Assembly: GCA_023412195.1 (NCBI GenBank)
Contig: JAEYNZ010000083.1
Location: 1 to 25,744 of the forward strand
Reading direction: 5' to 3'
Length of the DNA: 25,744 nucleotides
Origin: Bacteroidota bacterium
Lineage (GTDB): Bacteria; Bacteroidota; Bacteroidia; Bacteroidales; Prolixibacteraceae
The position numbers and the translations under genes are program-made. Below the pieces are notes generated by a model that did not search any database, had not been told where the DNA came from, and worked only from the letters and a program-made list of their open reading frames with translations. This document shows positions 23,426 to 25,744 of the stretch, one piece after another. Within the stretch, counting starts at the first letter, position 1. The number at the start of each line of letters is the position of its first letter.

Positions 23426-24136
23426 ATGAAAAGTAAAAACGTTTTTAAATCAACCATCCTGTTATTCCTCATATCCTTTATTGTTGCGCAACCTGCTTTT
23501 GGGCAAACGGATTCATCGGTAAAGAAAAAATATGAAACGGGCAGGTTTACAGGCCTTTTTCTTGAAGGTGCTTATGGAATTGAACTGATCCAGGGCAACA
23601 ATCCAACGCTTGAAGTGAGTGTTTCTGATTCCAAAGCATTTGATTATATTAGGGTTACCAATAATAATGGGATCCTGCACCTGCATGTCGACAGAAAACC
23701 TTTCGACTTTACCCGTATCACACTTCATGTTACATTCAGGGATCTTACCTACCTCCGGATTTTTGGCAGCATAAAACTTGAAACTAGAGGTTTCCTCGAT
23801 TTAGAGGATCTTGAAATGCTGCTTGAGGGGGGTGCAAAAGTATCACTGCAGGCAAAAGCCAATCATATTTCCATCGATAACAGGGGAGGTGTACTGGTTG
23901 AAATGCAAGGAGTTACCGAATCACTTCATGTGAGGCTTGCCGGCACAGGGCATATAAATGCCGGGGAACTCAGGGCCGGCGATGTTAAATTCAGGATCGA
24001 AGGGCTGGGCACCGGTAAGGTATTTGCTACCGATAATCTGGAAGCCACCATCAAAGGTGCAGGAAAAATCACTTACAAAGGCGACCCGCAGGTAGTTCAG
24101 GATATCGACGGCCTGGGATCTGTAAGCAGGGAATAG
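23426..24136 (+). CDS. Secreted DUF2807 (GIN domain) protein
   Basis: The start at 23426 (236 aa) gives a proper signal peptide (MKSKNVFK, then a hydrophobic core ending AQPAFG, cleavage near residue 26). An in-frame TTG at 23387 would add 13 residues ahead of it and overlaps a -7 element, so I reject it. The mature protein is a DUF2807 or putative auto-transporter adhesin head domain: it opens with the typical FTGLFLEGAYGIELIQGNNPTLEVSVSD pattern and continues as short repeated strands (LTYLRIFGSIKLETRG, VLVEMQGVTESLHVRLAGTGHINAGEL, IEGLGTGKVFATDNLEATIKGAGKITYKG) fitting a right-handed beta-helix. Function is unknown in the family; a cell-surface or periplasmic place is likely. Confidence 0.9.
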   Translation: MKSKNVFKSTILLFLISFIVAQPAFGQTDSSVKKKYETGRFTGLFLEGAYGIELIQGNNPTLEVSVSDSKAFDYIRVTNNNGILHLHVDRKPFDFTRITLHVTFRDLTYLRIFGSIKLETRGFLDLEDLEMLLEGGAKVSLQAKANHISIDNRGGVLVEMQGVTESLHVRLAGTGHINAGELRAGDVKFRIEGLGTGKVFATDNLEATIKGAGKITYKGDPQVVQDIDGLGSVSRE

Positions 24137-24489
24137 CAGGGCAGAGAACATAGGGCACAGAGCCAGAGCAGAGAGTATGCCAGTTCAAACTCATCCCCCT
24201 TCTATGTTGTAATCCAAATTTAATTAGAACTTTTTTCTTAAAAATCAACATTTTAAGTTTTTTCATTTCATAACCTTCGGGCAATACTGAGCCAGCAGGT
24301 TATCTTTTCCTGGCAAAATCCTACCGGATTCGATATCCGGCAGGATTTTTAAAAGAACCTTCGGTATAAAACATCGCCGTTGGTTACTTTTCCTGGCTTA
24401 AAAATTCAGTCTATTAAAACATCCTTCTATTAACGGACATGCTTAGCAGCCGCATTGTTGTGTTTAATTTAATTATAGAAAAGAGCTGT
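24137..24489. other. Intergenic region before the IS element
   Basis: This stretch has no convincing gene. It starts with a purine-rich imperfect repeat (about 24138-24178, AGGGCAGAGAACAT / AGGGCACAGAGCC / AGAGCAGAGAG), continues AT-rich, and holds a strong hairpin terminator at 24315-24350. The last part (24420-24489) is AT-rich and leads into the insertion element. Confidence 0.5.
24315..24350. terminator. Bidirectional hairpin terminator
   Basis: AAAATCCT-A-CCGGAT pairs with ATCCGG-C-AGGATTTT around a TCGAT loop, with a single A/C mismatch; T runs follow on both strands. It lies 180 bp after the DUF2807 stop and may also stop transcription leaving the insertion element. Confidence 0.75.
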
Positions 24490-25744
24490 AGCCTTTGGAA
24501 AACGAACTCCTTTATAAGGGTCGCAGGGGGACGAAACAGTCTCTTTTTCATTTAATAATTTATTTAGCACTGAACTTTCTTTATTTAAATGATTGCTTTT
24601 ACGTATTCTTTTTCATTCATTAAAACATACCTTATCCTGTTTAATAATTTTTTAGCTATTCTTATTATTGCTTCATTTGAATTCATTCTCTTGCATAAGT
24701 TGTTGTATGATAATGCCAATGCAGGATCATGTCGGATAGCAGTCCATGCTGATTCTATAAGGCAATTCCTTATAATATTGTTCGAACGGGGTGTAATATT
24801 TCCTATTCTTTCTTTATCACTTGATGAGTTTGTAGTAGGTACCAGTCCCACGAAAGAACAGAGTTTATCTAAATTCTTAAACCTTGTAATATCGCCCAAC
24901 TCTGTTAATAGTACATATGCGGTTATTAACGCGACTCCGGGAATGCTTATTAACCAAATTATTCTTTTTGAAAAAATCCCACTTTTGCTTATTTCCCTTA
25001 ACTGTCGTTCGGTTTTTAATAAAGTCTGGCGCATATGAGCGGTTATTTCAATATAGTAAGATAAAGCTGATTTGGCATATTCGGCAGAAGTTTCTATAGC
25101 TTTTAACCAGGTGGTAAATCGAGCTGACCAATGTTTTGATGCACTATCTAATTCTGGAGGGATTTTTATACCATAGTAATGTAATAGAGATTTGACCCGG
25201 TTCTTATTTCTGCCGATATCTTTGACTAAAGTTTTTCGGTATCTTACCAGGGTACGCAATTCCTCCATTTTTAGTTCTGGAATATAAATAGGTGTTAATT
25301 CATTATTTCGTAATGATTTAGCTATTTTACGACTGTCACGTTTATCTTCTTTTTGTTTTCGTTCTTTATCTGTGGTTGGGATATCTGCTGGATTAATAAC
25401 TACATTTTTAATTCCATATTTTTCCAATTTTCGATGTATGCTAAAACCACAGAACCCGGCTTCATAGGCTGACAGGTAATTGCCGTACGGAAAGTTTCTG
25501 CTGAGGTATTCATAAAGAGTCCCCGCGTCCGGATCCTGTGAGAAAGTTTTATAAAACAGATGATCCAACATTACTGTTATTCTCCAATTTTTAAGGTGTA
25601 CATCTATTCCAATATAAATGTTTTGTCCCTGAAAATTAATTGTTTTAACTTTGTTTTGCATGAGCTTCCTTTCTTTGTGTTTCGCAAATACAATTTACAA
25701 ATAACTAAGGAGGCTTATGCTCTTTTACAAACATACAGCCTTTG
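24490..25744 (-). mobile_element. IS110-family insertion sequence (boundaries tentative)
   Basis: The segment carries an IS110-type transposase and is clearly more AT-rich than its surroundings. AGCCTTTG occurs at 24490-24497 and again at the last eight bases of the window (25737-25744), 1247 bp apart, which fits the size of an IS110 element. AAAAGAGC (24479-24486) and GCTCTTTT (25719-25726) are complementary and lie near the two ends. Read in the sense of the transposase, both repeats end in CT, as do known IS110 core sites. The left non-coding end is about 85-95 bp long. The right end may extend beyond the window. Confidence 0.55.
24585..25661 (-). CDS. IS110-family transposase (DEDD recombinase)
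   Basis: This 358-residue transposase has the IS110 two-domain layout: an N-terminal RuvC-like DEDD domain with Asp20 in YIGIDVH, Glu67 in SAYEAG, and Asp106 and Asp109 in EDKRDSRKIA; then a coiled region (about 130-235) and the C-terminal Transposase_20 domain with ISIPGVALITAYVLLTELGD, the segment LCSFVGLVPTTN, and Ser279-281 followed by ERIGNITPRSNNIIRNCLIESAW. The full family length and the complete frame suggest an active element. Codon use is AT-biased compared with clpB or the mannosidase, a sign of recent arrival. IS110 enzymes act with an RNA guide encoded in a non-coding end; only about 83 bp upstream of the gene lie within the window. A purine-rich AAAGAAAGGAAG precedes the ATG. 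Confidence 0.95.
   Translation of the reverse strand: MQNKVKTINFQGQNIYIGIDVHLKNWRITVMLDHLFYKTFSQDPDAGTLYEYLSRNFPYGNYLSAYEAGFCGFSIHRKLEKYGIKNVVINPADIPTTDKERKQKEDKRDSRKIAKSLRNNELTPIYIPELKMEELRTLVRYRKTLVKDIGRNKNRVKSLLHYYGIKIPPELDSASKHWSARFTTWLKAIETSAEYAKSALSYYIEITAHMRQTLLKTERQLREISKSGIFSKRIIWLISIPGVALITAYVLLTELGDITRFKNLDKLCSFVGLVPTTNSSSDKERIGNITPRSNNIIRNCLIESAWTAIRHDPALALSYNNLCKRMNSNEAIIRIAKKLLNRIRYVLMNEKEYVKAII

Noticed and set aside
24589..25038. Plus-strand frame of 149 codons opposite the transposase
   Set aside because: It is antisense to the C-terminal domain of a complete IS110 transposase.
1..25744. tRNA, rRNA, CRISPR array, riboswitch, phage or plasmid origin
   Set aside because: I looked for these on both strands and saw no cloverleaf, rRNA-like segment, regularly spaced repeat-spacer array or replication gene; the only regular array is the 11-bp tandem repeat, which has no spacers.

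Overview
The window looks like a chromosomal segment of a Bacteroidota bacterium, probably class Bacteroidia. Supporting signs are several TAnnTTTG-like -7 promoter elements, weak ribosome binding sites, a GH92 exo-mannosidase lipoprotein, a propeller-type (Reg_prop/Y_Y_Y) sensor kinase, LytS-type kinases with a LytTR regulator, a DUF2807 secreted protein, and intergenic palindromic repeats of a style I associate with this phylum. I see no rRNA, tRNA, CRISPR array, phage genes or SusC/SusD pair.

Layout. Bases 1-229 are non-coding and hold a strictly phased 11-bp tandem repeat. Two unrecognised small genes (230-532 minus, 798-1217 plus) diverge from an AT-rich spacer. clpB (1423-4011) follows, with an inverted repeat just before its start and a strong terminator after it. 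From 4106 to 10131 everything is on the minus strand: a propeller histidine kinase, its NarL-type response regulator, a small beta-barrel-like protein and a serine hydrolase lipoprotein. Two palindromes built from the same heptamer (TATGTGA) flank the response regulator gene. One has the 7-2-7 geometry known for NarL-family regulators, so this block may be an autoregulated signalling unit controlling an envelope operon. Next come a histidine-rich TPR lipoprotein or secreted protein (10194-11921 minus) and a stand-alone GH92 mannosidase (12391-14637 minus).

From 14898 to 19546 the plus strand carries a small secreted protein and then a compact signalling operon: three tandem LytS-family membrane kinases with overlapping ends, followed by a LytTR response regulator. 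Only the first kinase keeps the phospho-accepting histidine. The second has Asp in its place but keeps the ATP-binding residues. The third has lost both the histidine and the ATP-binding signatures. This one-kinase, two-pseudokinase, one-regulator arrangement is the most interesting system in the window.

The remainder is an unrecognised conserved-looking gene (19539-20102 minus), a 570-bp non-coding stretch made largely of palindromic dispersed repeats, a class IV aminotransferase convergent with a YqhD-type iron/zinc alcohol dehydrogenase, a small four-helix membrane protein, a DUF2807 secreted protein and, at the right edge, an AT-rich IS110-family element whose ends may be marked by an 8-bp direct repeat. 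All calls rest on reading the sequence and on knowledge of families; no database search was run.
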